Assembly: GCA_027001895.1 (NCBI GenBank)
Contig: JALTLP010000374.1
Location: forward strand, 1 to 31,373
Source of the DNA: Chromatiales bacterium
Lineage (GTDB): Bacteria > Pseudomonadota > Gammaproteobacteria > UBA6429 > Thiohalophilaceae
Length of the DNA: 31,373 nt
Reading direction: 5' to 3'
In this document: in pieces, positions 16,507 through 25,038 of the stretch
Layout: every line of letters starts with the position of its first letter
How positions within the stretch are numbered: the first letter of the stretch is position 1
The notes under the pieces: model-generated
Database searches by the model: none
Told to the model about the DNA's origin: nothing
Seen by the model: the letters and a program-made list of their open reading frames with translations, nothing else
Position numbers and translations under genes: made by a program

Positions 16507-17364
16507 TTACTTTTCTATAGGCAGGGAATCATCGTTACCCCATTCTCGCCATGAGGCATCATAGTTTGATACATCATGTCCAAGTTCGCGTAATGCAAAG
16601 TAATTGGTGGATGATACCCGGCCAATTTTGCAATAGATAATAATTTTTTTGCCATAAGGAATATTGGAATAAAGTTTTTTTAATTCTTTTATCGGTTTTA
16701 ATGCTGCAAACTTATTATCCTTAATCAGGTTCTGATTAAAAGGTACGTTGATTGCCGTTGGTATGTGCCCAAAGCGTTTAGCGACTGAGGTTTTTCCTTT
16801 GTAGGCATCCTCTGAGCGGGCATCAATAACAAGTTTTCTGTTGTTATAAATAGCCAGTTGGGTTGTAAATTTACTTGATAGTCGGCTGTGATCGATTGTT
16901 GCAACATACTTACCTGGTTTTATTTCTGGTTGCTGTTGTGAAACGGGCAAATTTTTTGCCAGCCAGTAGTTAAATCCATGGTCAACAATTTTGACATGTT
17001 TAATGCCATAAACTTCGAGTGTCCAGAATAAGCGTGCGGCATCAACCAGATCGCCATTGTCATAGATAATTACTTTTGAATGAATACCAATGTCTCTTTG
17101 TCGGAAGTATTGCTGTATTTTATCGGGCTTCTGGATTTGACCGTTTACTTTTTTATTAACATAGGTCAGCTCTACCGGAAAGCTTAGAGCGTTTTTTACA
17201 TGAGTGACATCATAGTCGTTCTTATTTCGTGCATCGAGAATAACGTAGTTCGGATTATCGAGCAGTTTTACAAGCTCTTCCGGTGATATTCGCAGTGATT
17301 CGGCAACGGCAAGCTCACAGAGCAACCAGAGAATCAGTGACAGGCTTATTAATAATTTACGCAT
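16507..17364 (-). CDS. Periplasmic two-domain rhodanese (thiosulfate sulfurtransferase-like)
   Basis: The precursor has 285 residues with a signal peptide cut after LAVA (residue 21). Two rhodanese domains follow. In the first, the active-site position carries aspartate (IIYDNGDLVDAAR, D102), so this domain is a structural partner. The second has the loop YCKIGRVSS with C245 as the sulfur-carrying cysteine. This is the usual layout of tandem rhodaneses that move sulfane sulfur from thiosulfate to a thiol acceptor. Export to the periplasm and a YeeE-type transporter elsewhere in the window fit a sulfur-compound metabolism, but the physiological donor is not known. The GGDEF-EAL gene follows 29 bases later. 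Confidence 0.9.
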   Translation of the reverse strand: MRKLLISLSLILWLLCELAVAESLRISPEELVKLLDNPNYVILDARNKNDYDVTHVKNALSFPVELTYVNKKVNGQIQKPDKIQQYFRQRDIGIHSKVIIYDNGDLVDAARLFWTLEVYGIKHVKIVDHGFNYWLAKNLPVSQQQPEIKPGKYVATIDHSRLSSKFTTQLAIYNNRKLVIDARSEDAYKGKTSVAKRFGHIPTAINVPFNQNLIKDNKFAALKPIKELKKLYSNIPYGKKIIIYCKIGRVSSTNYFALRELGHDVSNYDASWREWGNDDSLPIEK

Positions 17365-17536
17365 GGTTTTCCCTGTAATATGTTATTGTCAGCAGGACAA
17401 TATTCTGATTACATTGCTGCATCAAGGTTCATTCCTTTTATATAGCGAGCAGCGGGAATTTTTCTTTAGATATTTCGGTGTCCGTTTTTCAAACTGGCCG
17501 GCCTGAAAAACATTGATATATCATGTAGATAGGAAG

Positions 17537-18712
17537 TTACTTGTGATTATATTTTAGCTTGCCCCAGACAATGCTGAATAACACAACAACAAGTAATGGC
17601 AGCACACCAATATTGACAAACCGCCAGCCAAAATTATGCTGTAGTGCGCCGGCAGACAGTGAAGATATTGCCACGGTCGAAAAGATTAGAAAGTCATTCA
17701 GTGCCTGGGTTTTGCTACGTTCAACGGCATGGTAGGTTTCTGTAATTAAGGTTGTTGCACCGATAAACAGGAAGTTCCAGCCTATACCCAGGAATACCAG
17801 GGCTGCCCAGTAATGGTTGACGGTCGTACCATTGAGGTTAACGAAAACACAGGCAAAACCAAACAGGGCGCCGGTAAGTAATATATTGTAAACTCCGAAG
17901 CGTTTAATCAAATGCCCGGTAAAAAATGACGGTGCAAACATACCCAGTGTATGCCACTGGATAACAAAAGAGGTATCACCAAAACTATGCTGATGGTGCA
18001 TGGCAAGCGGGGTGGCTGTCATAACAAAAGACATAATACCGTAGCCCAGCATTCCACAGATAATACCTATAATAAATTTTGGCTGGGTTGCAATAACTTT
18101 TAACGGGCGGGGTTCGATACCTTCATCTTTGATAGCGGCAACGGTATCCGGTAGTTTCAGAAAACTTAGTGTAATGGCTATGAGCAGGTATATAATGATT
18201 ATAGACGCATAGCTTCCAGCAAACATGGCAGAGGCGATGGACTCATGGGTATAGTTTGCCAGGTTTGGTCCAACAACAGCAGCAACCACACCGCCAAGCA
18301 ATACATAGGAGATTGCTTTACTCTTTTTATCTTTTTCAACGGAGTCGGCAGCAACAAACCTGAAGTAGTTACCAAAACCGTTAAAAATACCAACCATCAT
18401 TGTACCGAGCACAAACACCCAGAAAAGATTATTTATTATCGCAAATGTTGCCAGTGAGCCGCCGGTAATACCAAATAAGGTTGCCGTTAGAAAAGCCTGT
18501 TTACGACCAATTTTTTTCATCAGCATGGCAGCGGGTATGCTTGTTAACATAACCGCAATAAATAATACAGATAGAGGCAGGGTTGATAGTGATTTGTCAG
18601 GTGCAATCATTGAACCGGTTAATGCAACGGTTGTGATGATAAGGCTCATGCTGCTCATCATCAGTGCCTGACTAACTGCGAGAAGAGGAACGTTGCGTTT
18701 AAATGAATTCAT
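17537..18712 (-). CDS. Major facilitator superfamily transporter
   Basis: The 391-residue protein has about 12 hydrophobic segments. The loop between TM2 and TM3 reads MLMKKIGRKQAFL, close to the MFS signature motif A (GxxxDRxGRR), and the corresponding loop of the second half is GHLIKRFGVYNILL. The charged central loop at about 190-205 separates the two six-helix bundles. The sequence belongs to the drug/metabolite antiporter-like group; the substrate cannot be told. It is alone on its message: 172 bases without recognisable elements separate it from the rhodanese gene, and 422 bases lie upstream. Confidence 0.9.
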   Translation of the reverse strand: MNSFKRNVPLLAVSQALMMSSMSLIITTVALTGSMIAPDKSLSTLPLSVLFIAVMLTSIPAAMLMKKIGRKQAFLTATLFGITGGSLATFAIINNLFWVFVLGTMMVGIFNGFGNYFRFVAADSVEKDKKSKAISYVLLGGVVAAVVGPNLANYTHESIASAMFAGSYASIIIIYLLIAITLSFLKLPDTVAAIKDEGIEPRPLKVIATQPKFIIGIICGMLGYGIMSFVMTATPLAMHHQHSFGDTSFVIQWHTLGMFAPSFFTGHLIKRFGVYNILLTGALFGFACVFVNLNGTTVNHYWAALVFLGIGWNFLFIGATTLITETYHAVERSKTQALNDFLIFSTVAISSLSAGALQHNFGWRFVNIGVLPLLVVVLFSIVWGKLKYNHK

Positions 18713-18816
18713 TTTAGTATCACCGGATATTTTTATTATTAAGATTTAAAACATTGTAACTTAATGCGTTACTGAACTAAACAAGCCAGCATGCGCCATT
18801 TTTTAAAAATTTGCAC

Positions 18817-18833
18817 TGGTTAAATATTAACCA
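18817..18833. promoter_or_regulatory. Operator-like palindrome TGGTTAA-ATA-TTAACCA
   Basis: Two perfect 7-base arms (TGGTTAA and TTAACCA) flank a 3-base centre. The size and symmetry fit a binding site for a dimeric regulator between the divergent MFS and radical SAM genes. No regulator gene is adjacent. The symmetry is seen; the function is inferred. Confidence 0.4.
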
Positions 18834-19079
18834 CTCTTGTTTAGAGTATATAAAATTCGCAAAAAACGTTTCGTCTTTATGGTTTTGGTTTCAAACTGCA
18901 AAGTTTATTTAAGATTAAGCAATCTTACTTAAAACTAAAACTTATTTTTATCTGGAATTAGACTATAGTTGTAGTACAGTTCACAATTATAAGAAAAGCT
19001 GCAAAATATAATTACAAAAACCATTATTCTATTTTAAAGACCAAATGTGTTCAGAAGTAATAGATTAATTAGAGACTCT

Positions 19080-19098
19080 GGTGCTACTGCGTAGCACC
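19080..19098 (+). other. Leader hairpin GGTGCTAC-TGC-GTAGCACC before the radical SAM gene
   Basis: This is a perfect 8-bp stem with a 3-base loop, 36 bases before the ATG at 19135. No T-run follows (GGTTTATAAC), so it is not an obvious terminator. It may be a stabilising or regulatory element of the leader, or a weak terminator of transcripts coming from upstream. Confidence 0.5.
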
Positions 19099-19134
19099 GG
19101 TTTATAACAGTTGTTTATTAATAAGGAGTTGTTA

Positions 19135-20676
19135 ATGAGTACTGATTCCAACACGCTAGATAAAAAAAAGAAGAAACAGCAAAAGTCTGAATTTAATCCA
19201 AATCTGTCGAACCAGTATCTTGACCGGCTTAATCTGGACATTCAGCCCCGTGAAGACGACGATTCTATTGCTGACGACCTTGATGATTCTTATTCTGGCT
19301 TAAGTGAGCGTATCGAAAACTGTATGGCCATGACAATGGAAGCCTTTCCCTGTTTTGACTTTCAGTATCCATCGGCGGCACTTTCCCGTAAACCTACTTT
19401 TGAACACCAGTATGAAATTCTCTGGTCAAAATATAATGTGCATCAGGACGCGGCTGCGCTTTATGTACATATTCCTTTTTGCCGTTCAAAATGTTCATTT
19501 TGCTACTTTACTGTTGCGGCAAACCGGGGTGAAGATGAAATTGATGTTTACTTAAATGCGCTCGAAACTGAAATTCAGCGTATATCTCCGCATGTGCAGG
19601 ACCGAAAGATAGAATCTGTTTATATCGGTGGTGGTACGCCCACTTATTTAAGTGCGCGCCAGTTAGAACGATTGTTTAAAATGCTATACAAGTATTACAA
19701 CCTTGATAATGTTAAGGAATGGTCGATAGAAAGTACCCCTACACTCGCCACTGAAGATAAAATAAAAATAATGAAACAATACGGCGTTAACCGTTTCAGT
19801 TTGGGTATTCAAACAACGCACGATCATATTCTTAAAAACCTTAACCGTTCTTTTGAACGCAAAGATATTGAAAATGTAATCGAGTTGTCACGTAAAATTG
19901 GTATAGACAATATTAATCTTGACTTTATGTACGCTTTGCCGGGGCAGTCGATGGATGACTGGCACAGTACCCTGACGAATGCGATTGCTCAGGATATTCC
20001 CGGGCTGACTGTTTATTCACTGGATTTACACGAGAGTACTCAGTTTTTCAGGAAGAAAGATGAGCTGAGTTTACCTGATCTGCAAATGCAGTTAAAAATG
20101 TACGATGATGCTATCGAGATATTTGATAAAAACGGTTACAAAAAAATAAATAATAATATTTTTGCAAAAGAAAAATCCATGTACATACATCAGAACCGGC
20201 GTTGGGAAAACCTGCCATTAATTGCTGTTGGTGCAGGCGGTCAGTCGTATTCACCAGGTTATGCCTACAGAAATATTCCAACACTTAAAATATATATGGA
20301 TGCAATTAAGAATAATGAATCTATCTTGCATAAATATACGCCGGTCGTGGACGGTCAGGAATTTTATCGTGAAGGGGTTTCGATGATTCGCTTTGCGCAA
20401 CTTGATAAAGCGGCATTTGAAGGTCGCTATGGTTCACCTTTTAAGGAACGCTTTGAATTTCTGATTGATACATTGATAGAACTTGATTATATGGAAGAAA
20501 CCAAAGATGAGCTGCGCTTAACAAAACGTGGACTGCATCGCTCCAACATGATCAGTATGTTTTTCTATTGTGACGATGTTAAGAAAAAACTGGTCGACCA
20601 TCTGTACGTTGCGCATGCTCCGCAAATGCAGGCATTGCGTTCGGTTGGTTTAACTGAACAACGTAACTTACGTTAG
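19135..20676 (+). CDS. HemN/HemW-like radical SAM protein
   Basis: The 513-residue protein carries the radical SAM motif CRSKCSFC (C116, C120, C123) in LYVHIPFCRSKCSFCYF, as in oxygen-independent coproporphyrinogen oxidase relatives. SVYIGGGTPTYLS, SIESTPTLA, RFSLGIQTT, NLDFMYALPGQ and a C-terminal HemN-like domain (MIRFAQLDKAAFEGRYG onward) follow. The N-terminus (about 1-90) is charged and lysine-rich and is not part of the core. I place the start at ATG 19135, with AAGGAG 6 bases before; the earlier in-frame TTG at 19111 is unlikely. Related proteins act in heme synthesis, heme handling (HemW) or anaerobic heme breakdown (HutW/ChuW). The product cannot be fixed here, and no heme genes are adjacent. 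Confidence 0.85.
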   Translation: MSTDSNTLDKKKKKQQKSEFNPNLSNQYLDRLNLDIQPREDDDSIADDLDDSYSGLSERIENCMAMTMEAFPCFDFQYPSAALSRKPTFEHQYEILWSKYNVHQDAAALYVHIPFCRSKCSFCYFTVAANRGEDEIDVYLNALETEIQRISPHVQDRKIESVYIGGGTPTYLSARQLERLFKMLYKYYNLDNVKEWSIESTPTLATEDKIKIMKQYGVNRFSLGIQTTHDHILKNLNRSFERKDIENVIELSRKIGIDNINLDFMYALPGQSMDDWHSTLTNAIAQDIPGLTVYSLDLHESTQFFRKKDELSLPDLQMQLKMYDDAIEIFDKNGYKKINNNIFAKEKSMYIHQNRRWENLPLIAVGAGGQSYSPGYAYRNIPTLKIYMDAIKNNESILHKYTPVVDGQEFYREGVSMIRFAQLDKAAFEGRYGSPFKERFEFLIDTLIELDYMEETKDELRLTKRGLHRSNMISMFFYCDDVKKKLVDHLYVAHAPQMQALRSVGLTEQRNLR

Positions 20677-20681
20677 CGGAA

Positions 20682-21395
20682 TTAACTTTGTATAAAATTA
20701 ATAATCCAGTCTCTTTGTAGTTCATGGTCATCCGATTGCAGCAGAGATGCACGGGCACTTTTGCGTTGTTCTTTAGCAAGGTTTTTTGATTCGAGCTTTA
20801 TAATAAGCCTGACATAGTTTTTGCTGAATTCAGGGTGCCCCTGGAAAGTTAATATATGCTGGTCTACACAGAAGCCGGAATAAGGACTCAGGTTTGTCTC
20901 TGCAAAATTAACAGCATTTTCAGGCAAACGGGTAACATGATCCTGGTGGCTTACAAGGCTGAAGATAAAGTCCCGCTGTGGCTGCATCCAGCTAAATGCC
21001 TCGGTGATGTGAGTGGCAGTTATTCCGATTTCCCAACCTTTGGGATTTTTTTCAACACGGCCACCAAGTGCCTGCGCAATTAACTGATGGCCGAAACAAA
21101 TTCCGATTAGTTTCTTTCTGTGGTCATGCAACCTGACAATAAAGTGCTGCAATTGCTGTATCCATTCAATATCATCGTAGGTGCTATATTGACTGCCGGT
21201 AATAATATAACAGTCACACTCGTCGATTGTTTCAGGATATTGCATATCAAAAACGTTGTAACTGTTAAATGAAACACTGTTTTTATAACTTTGTTGCAGT
21301 GGAGACAGCAGTTCAATAAATTTGTCGGTATAACAACCATACCTGCGAATGATGGCCGGGCTTAAAGGGTCGGCATCTAATATTCCAATTTTCAT
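20682..21395 (-). CDS. Class I glutamine amidotransferase (GATase1, GMP-synthase-like)
   Basis: The 237-residue protein is a stand-alone class I glutamine amidotransferase. The nucleophile elbow GICFGHQLIAQALGG places the catalytic cysteine at 100, and FQGHPEFS gives the His/Glu pair H187/E189, so the triad is complete. The fold opens with MKIGILDAD. I use ATG 21395; an extension to 21503 would overlap the divergent PilZ gene and adds a sequence unlike the family. Related free-standing proteins include glutamine-hydrolysing enzymes and gamma-glutamyl compound hydrolases; the substrate is not clear. It is convergent with the radical SAM gene with 5 bases between them. Confidence 0.88.
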   Translation of the reverse strand: MKIGILDADPLSPAIIRRYGCYTDKFIELLSPLQQSYKNSVSFNSYNVFDMQYPETIDECDCYIITGSQYSTYDDIEWIQQLQHFIVRLHDHRKKLIGICFGHQLIAQALGGRVEKNPKGWEIGITATHITEAFSWMQPQRDFIFSLVSHQDHVTRLPENAVNFAETNLSPYSGFCVDQHILTFQGHPEFSKNYVRLIIKLESKNLAKEQRKSARASLLQSDDHELQRDWIINFIQS

Positions 21396-21482
21396 GTTTA
21401 AGGCCGGCTTTTTATTGTGAGTAATTTTATTTATGTTAAATTTGGCTATACTATCAGGAATTATAGCGAAAAAAGTTAAATT

Positions 21483-21752
21483 ATGAGTAATAAACGCAAA
21501 CATCCTCGCTTACCTTTACCAATGCAGGTTGAGGTGAGTGTAGAAAACCAGCAGCCGGTAATTATGAAAACCCGTGACATGAGTGATGGCGGCGTTTTTC
21601 TTGAAGAAAACAAAAATATTATTCTGCAAATGGGGGTTAAGCTAACTTTAAAAGTGATTGAAAGTGTTCAGGGTGATGAGCCGCCCGAAATTTCGGCAAC
21701 CGTTGTGCGTGTTGCCGAAGACGGTGTGGCGGTGCAGTTTGACTTTGACTAG
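21483..21752 (+). CDS. PilZ-domain c-di-GMP-binding protein
   Basis: This is a single-domain protein of 89 residues. Both c-di-GMP-binding motifs are present: RKHPR (R5, R9, the RxxxR motif) and DMSDGG (D32, S34, G37, the DxSxxG motif). The beta-barrel continues to VAVQFDFD. It would report the c-di-GMP level that the GGDEF-EAL protein elsewhere in this window could change. It lies divergently from the glutamine amidotransferase gene and convergently with phoU, 25 bases apart; its target is unknown. A TATACT at 21447-21452 is a possible -10. Confidence 0.93.
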   Translation: MSNKRKHPRLPLPMQVEVSVENQQPVIMKTRDMSDGGVFLEENKNIILQMGVKLTLKVIESVQGDEPPEISATVVRVAEDGVAVQFDFD

Positions 21753-21777
21753 GCCGGTCTGAATATTAGCAGAAATT

Positions 21778-22491
21778 TTATTCCTGTATTTCCTGCTCCA
21801 TCATTTCCAGACTGGTGTGGCGTACATTTTTTCCTTTTACCAGATAAATAATATATTCACATATATTCTTTGAATGGTCGCCAATACGTTCTATTGCACG
21901 TGCAATCCACATTACATCCAGCATACGGGTTATCATCCGTGGGTCTTCCATCATAAAGGTTAACGACTGGCGCATAATACCATCGTATTCCTGATCCAGA
22001 GATAAATCCTCTTTGGCGACACGCAATGCCGCTTCAGTATCGGTTCTTGCAAAGGCATCCAGCGTGTCGTGCATCATGCGGGCAACGTGTTCACCCAGGT
22101 TTTGTATTTCGTGGTAACCATTTTTGGGGCGTTCCTGTTCCGACAAACGTAAACCCATGCGTGCAATACGCTCGGCCTGATCACCAATACGTTCAAGATC
22201 GGTAATGGTTTTAATAACTGCAACCACCAGCCGCAGATCCGACGCGGTTGGCTGACGTCGCGCCAGTATCTGGCTGCATTCTTCATCAATTTTTACTTCG
22301 GCAGCGTTTACTTTAACATCGCGCTGGACAACAGCGTGTGCAAGTTCGGTATCGTCATCGACAATCGACTTAATGGCATTATTAATCTGTTGTTCAACCA
22401 GCCCACCCATCTCAAGGACACGGTTACGAATTTCTTCCAGTTCAATATTAAATTGATGAGAAATATGTTGTCCAGCTTTTGGATTGTCCAT
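21778..22491 (-). CDS. phoU: Phosphate-specific transport accessory protein PhoU
   Basis: This all-helical protein of 237 residues has the two PhoU repeats, each with an acidic metal-binding ER(I/x)GD motif: ITDLERIGDQAERIARMG and IARAIERIGDHSKNICEYI. PhoU links PstSCAB to PhoR and keeps the Pho regulon off when phosphate is sufficient. It is the last gene of the pst unit, 24 bases after pstB, as in Escherichia coli. No terminator is evident between it and the convergent PilZ gene. Confidence 0.97.
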   Translation of the reverse strand: MDNPKAGQHISHQFNIELEEIRNRVLEMGGLVEQQINNAIKSIVDDDTELAHAVVQRDVKVNAAEVKIDEECSQILARRQPTASDLRLVVAVIKTITDLERIGDQAERIARMGLRLSEQERPKNGYHEIQNLGEHVARMMHDTLDAFARTDTEAALRVAKEDLSLDQEYDGIMRQSLTFMMEDPRMITRMLDVMWIARAIERIGDHSKNICEYIIYLVKGKNVRHTSLEMMEQEIQE

Positions 22492-22515
22492 CTTTTAGTC
22501 TCCAGTTTATCTTTA

Positions 22516-23358
22516 TTAGCCGTAACGACCAGTTATATAGTCTTCGGTCTGTTTCATCGACGGGTTGGTAAATATATTATTGGTATCATCGAACTCTATC
22601 AGTTTACCCATATATAAAAACGCCGTATAGTCTGAAACACGAGCTGCCTGTTGCATATTATGAGTAACGATAACAATGGTGTAATTTTCTTTCAATTCGT
22701 GAATCAGTTCTTCTATTTTCAGGGTAGAAATCGGGTCGAGTGCAGAAGCGGGTTCATCAAGCAGTAGTACTTCCGGCTCTATTGCGATAGCGCGGGCAAT
22801 AACAAGACGCTGTTGCTGACCACCGGACAGGCCAAGTGCGCTGTCATGCAGACGATCTTTTACTTCATCCCAGAGAGCCGCCCCCTTTAAAGATTTTTCA
22901 ACGATTTCATCAGTGCGGCGGCGATTTTTTTCGCCCTGTAACCGTAGACCGTAAGCGACATTTTCATAAATAGATTTTGGAAACGGGTTGGGTTTCTGGA
23001 AAACCATACCTATTTTCTGACGCAGGTCTGCTACGTTAACACCCCTGGCATAAATATCCTCGTCATGCAGATGAATATTGCCTTCAATACGGCAGTTATC
23101 CACCAGATCATTCATCCGGTTAAAGCAACGCAGCAAGGTCGACTTGCCGCAACCACTTGGGCCGATAAATGCCGATACACGTTTTTCAGGAATACTCAGA
23201 TTAATATCGTACAGGGCCTGCTTCTGGTCGTAATACAGGCTCAGATCGTTAACTGTCAGGCATGGTTTTTCCTGCGCAAGTTTATCGCTATTATCATTAA
23301 CCGATTCAATATCTTTTTTTGCGGTGATAATGCTTTGTGTATAGTTTGTGTCTGACAT
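22516..23358 (-). CDS. pstB: Phosphate ABC transporter ATP-binding protein PstB
   Basis: This is the ATPase of the phosphate importer, 280 residues. Walker A is GPSGCGKST (66-74), the signature is LSGGQQQR, Walker B is VLLLDEPAS, the Q-loop is VFQKPNPFP, and the switch histidine is in VTHNMQQAARVSD. An N-terminal extension of about 30 polar residues precedes the ABC domain compared with the enteric protein. It lies 27 bases after pstA and 24 bases before phoU. Confidence 0.98.
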   Translation of the reverse strand: MSDTNYTQSIITAKKDIESVNDNSDKLAQEKPCLTVNDLSLYYDQKQALYDINLSIPEKRVSAFIGPSGCGKSTLLRCFNRMNDLVDNCRIEGNIHLHDEDIYARGVNVADLRQKIGMVFQKPNPFPKSIYENVAYGLRLQGEKNRRRTDEIVEKSLKGAALWDEVKDRLHDSALGLSGGQQQRLVIARAIAIEPEVLLLDEPASALDPISTLKIEELIHELKENYTIVIVTHNMQQAARVSDYTAFLYMGKLIEFDDTNNIFTNPSMKQTEDYITGRYG

Positions 23359-23385
23359 AATATTTCCAGTCGATGTGTTTAACGA

Positions 23386-25038
23386 TTAAGAATCGAGGTG
23401 ACGATATTTTTCACGCAAGTGGTTACGTATCCAGATTGCCGATAAGTTAAGGATAACAATAACAAGCACCAGCAAAAACGAAGTTGCATAAACCAGTGGA
23501 CGGGCAGCTTCTACGTTGGGGCTTTGGAAGCCAACATCGTAAATATGAAAGCCGAGGTGCATAAATTTTCTCTCCAGATGCAGGAAGGGTAGACTGCCAT
23601 CCAGCGGTAATGATGGTGCAAGCTTGACTACACCCACCAGCATTAAAGGGGCGACCTCACCAGCAGCACGTGCGATGGCCAGTATCATGCCGGTCATCAT
23701 TGCCGGCGTTGCCATTGGGATAATAATGCGCCATAACGTTTCAGCCTTGGTCGCGCCCAGTGCCAGGCTGCCTTCTCGTAATGCTTTAGGTATGCGCGAC
23801 AAACCTTCTTCGGTGGCCACAATGACAACCGGTACAGTTAATATCGCAAGCGTTAGAGACGACCACAACAAACCAGGTGTACCAAAGGTAGGGGCAGGCA
23901 GGGCTTCGGGATAAAAGATTTGATCAATCTCGCTGCCGATAAAATAAATAAAGAAGCCCAGGCCAAAAATACCATACACAATAGAAGGAACACCGGCCAG
24001 ATTATTAACGGCTATACGAATAAGCCGGGTTACAAATCCCTGCTTTGCATATTCGCGCAGGTAGATAGCTGTTATAACACCGCATGGCGTGACCAGAATC
24101 GCCATCAGGATAACCATCAGTACAGTCCCGAATATAGCCGGGAAAATACCGCCTTCGGTATTGGCTTCGCGTGGCTCGTCAAAAACAAACTCAGCTAATC
24201 GAGAAAAGTAAATACTGATTTTCTGAAAGACATTAAGCCGGTTAGGCTGGTAGGCGCGTACTATTTTGGCTAATGGGATGGTAACAGTTTGACCACTCAT
24301 TATTTTTGCAGAAACAGTATAGGTTGTTGCTTCGGCGTAGAGTTTAACCAGTGCATTTTTCTGCTGGTTATATAAGTCATTAAGGGCGCGTTTTTCACTT
24401 TCGATAAGCTTGTAAGCTGATTTGTCTGTTACACCATCCAGTTCGAGTCGGCGCTTCTTTAAACGAAGTTGTTCCAGCTCGTAGTTAATACCGCCAATTT
24501 CATGTTTTTCAATATCACGAATCTTGTCATGTAGCTGGTTTGCTTCGTCAATCAGTTGTTCAAGTTGTTGCCATAAAGGTTTGTTAGTTTTTAGTGGTTG
24601 GCCATTTTTAGAGATGCCTAGCAGGTAGCCATAAAAATTCCCCCACTCACGACGCTCAATGACGGTGAGTTCTTCAGGATAGATTATGCTTGTGTTTTCA
24701 GGAAAAATAACCCAACGGAAATCACTGCCCAATACATCGCGGTTGCCAACCTTAATTAAAGACCGCTCAATAACTTCTTTATCGGTTTTAATATCGATGC
24801 CGGAATCAATTAATCGCTGTACTGGCACCTCTGAGGTATCAACAATTTCACCAACCAGGGTTGTTCTGCCAGTCTCATTAACCAGTTCAGCCTGTATTAT
24901 CTGCGCTGGCCAGAAATGACTTAAGCCTTTAACAGCAATAACCATTAACAGGCCAACGACAACAATAATACTGATACTGACAGCAGATGCATTCAGCCAG
25001 ATAAAAGGGTCGCCACTTTTAAACCATTTTTTAATCAT
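23386..25038 (-). CDS. pstA: Phosphate ABC transporter permease PstA (long form)
   Basis: The inner-membrane permease has 550 residues, much longer than the roughly 300-residue enteric PstA. TM1 (about 17-38) is followed by an N-terminal extension of about 230 residues containing a charged helical stretch (about 165-235, rich in EL, KK and EK repeats) that would be periplasmic. The ABC permease domain fills about 290-540 with the EAA-like loop EGLSRIPKALREGSLALGAT. This long form is known from gammaproteobacteria such as Pseudomonas and Vibrio. The ATG overlaps the pstC stop by 4 bases (ATGA), so translation is coupled. Confidence 0.95.
   Translation of the reverse strand: MIKKWFKSGDPFIWLNASAVSISIIVVVGLLMVIAVKGLSHFWPAQIIQAELVNETGRTTLVGEIVDTSEVPVQRLIDSGIDIKTDKEVIERSLIKVGNRDVLGSDFRWVIFPENTSIIYPEELTVIERREWGNFYGYLLGISKNGQPLKTNKPLWQQLEQLIDEANQLHDKIRDIEKHEIGGINYELEQLRLKKRRLELDGVTDKSAYKLIESEKRALNDLYNQQKNALVKLYAEATTYTVSAKIMSGQTVTIPLAKIVRAYQPNRLNVFQKISIYFSRLAEFVFDEPREANTEGGIFPAIFGTVLMVILMAILVTPCGVITAIYLREYAKQGFVTRLIRIAVNNLAGVPSIVYGIFGLGFFIYFIGSEIDQIFYPEALPAPTFGTPGLLWSSLTLAILTVPVVIVATEEGLSRIPKALREGSLALGATKAETLWRIIIPMATPAMMTGMILAIARAAGEVAPLMLVGVVKLAPSLPLDGSLPFLHLERKFMHLGFHIYDVGFQSPNVEAARPLVYATSFLLVLVIVILNLSAIWIRNHLREKYRHLDS

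Larger units (their letters stand above)
18713..19134. other. AT-rich divergent intergenic region (MFS / radical SAM)
   Basis: No gene is seen in these 422 bases. Two structures stand out: a palindrome at 18817-18833 and a hairpin at 19080-19098, both listed separately. A 7-bp stem-loop (TAAGATT-AAGC-AATCTTA) lies at 18910-18927. TATA-like stretches occur near 18847-18854 but no -35/-10 pair of good spacing could be fixed. The radical SAM gene may have a long leader. Confidence 0.6.

Noticed and set aside
21396..21503. Amidotransferase start at 21503
   Set aside because: The added 36 residues do not fit the family, which begins with MKIGILDAD-type sequence, and they would overlap the start of the divergent PilZ gene.
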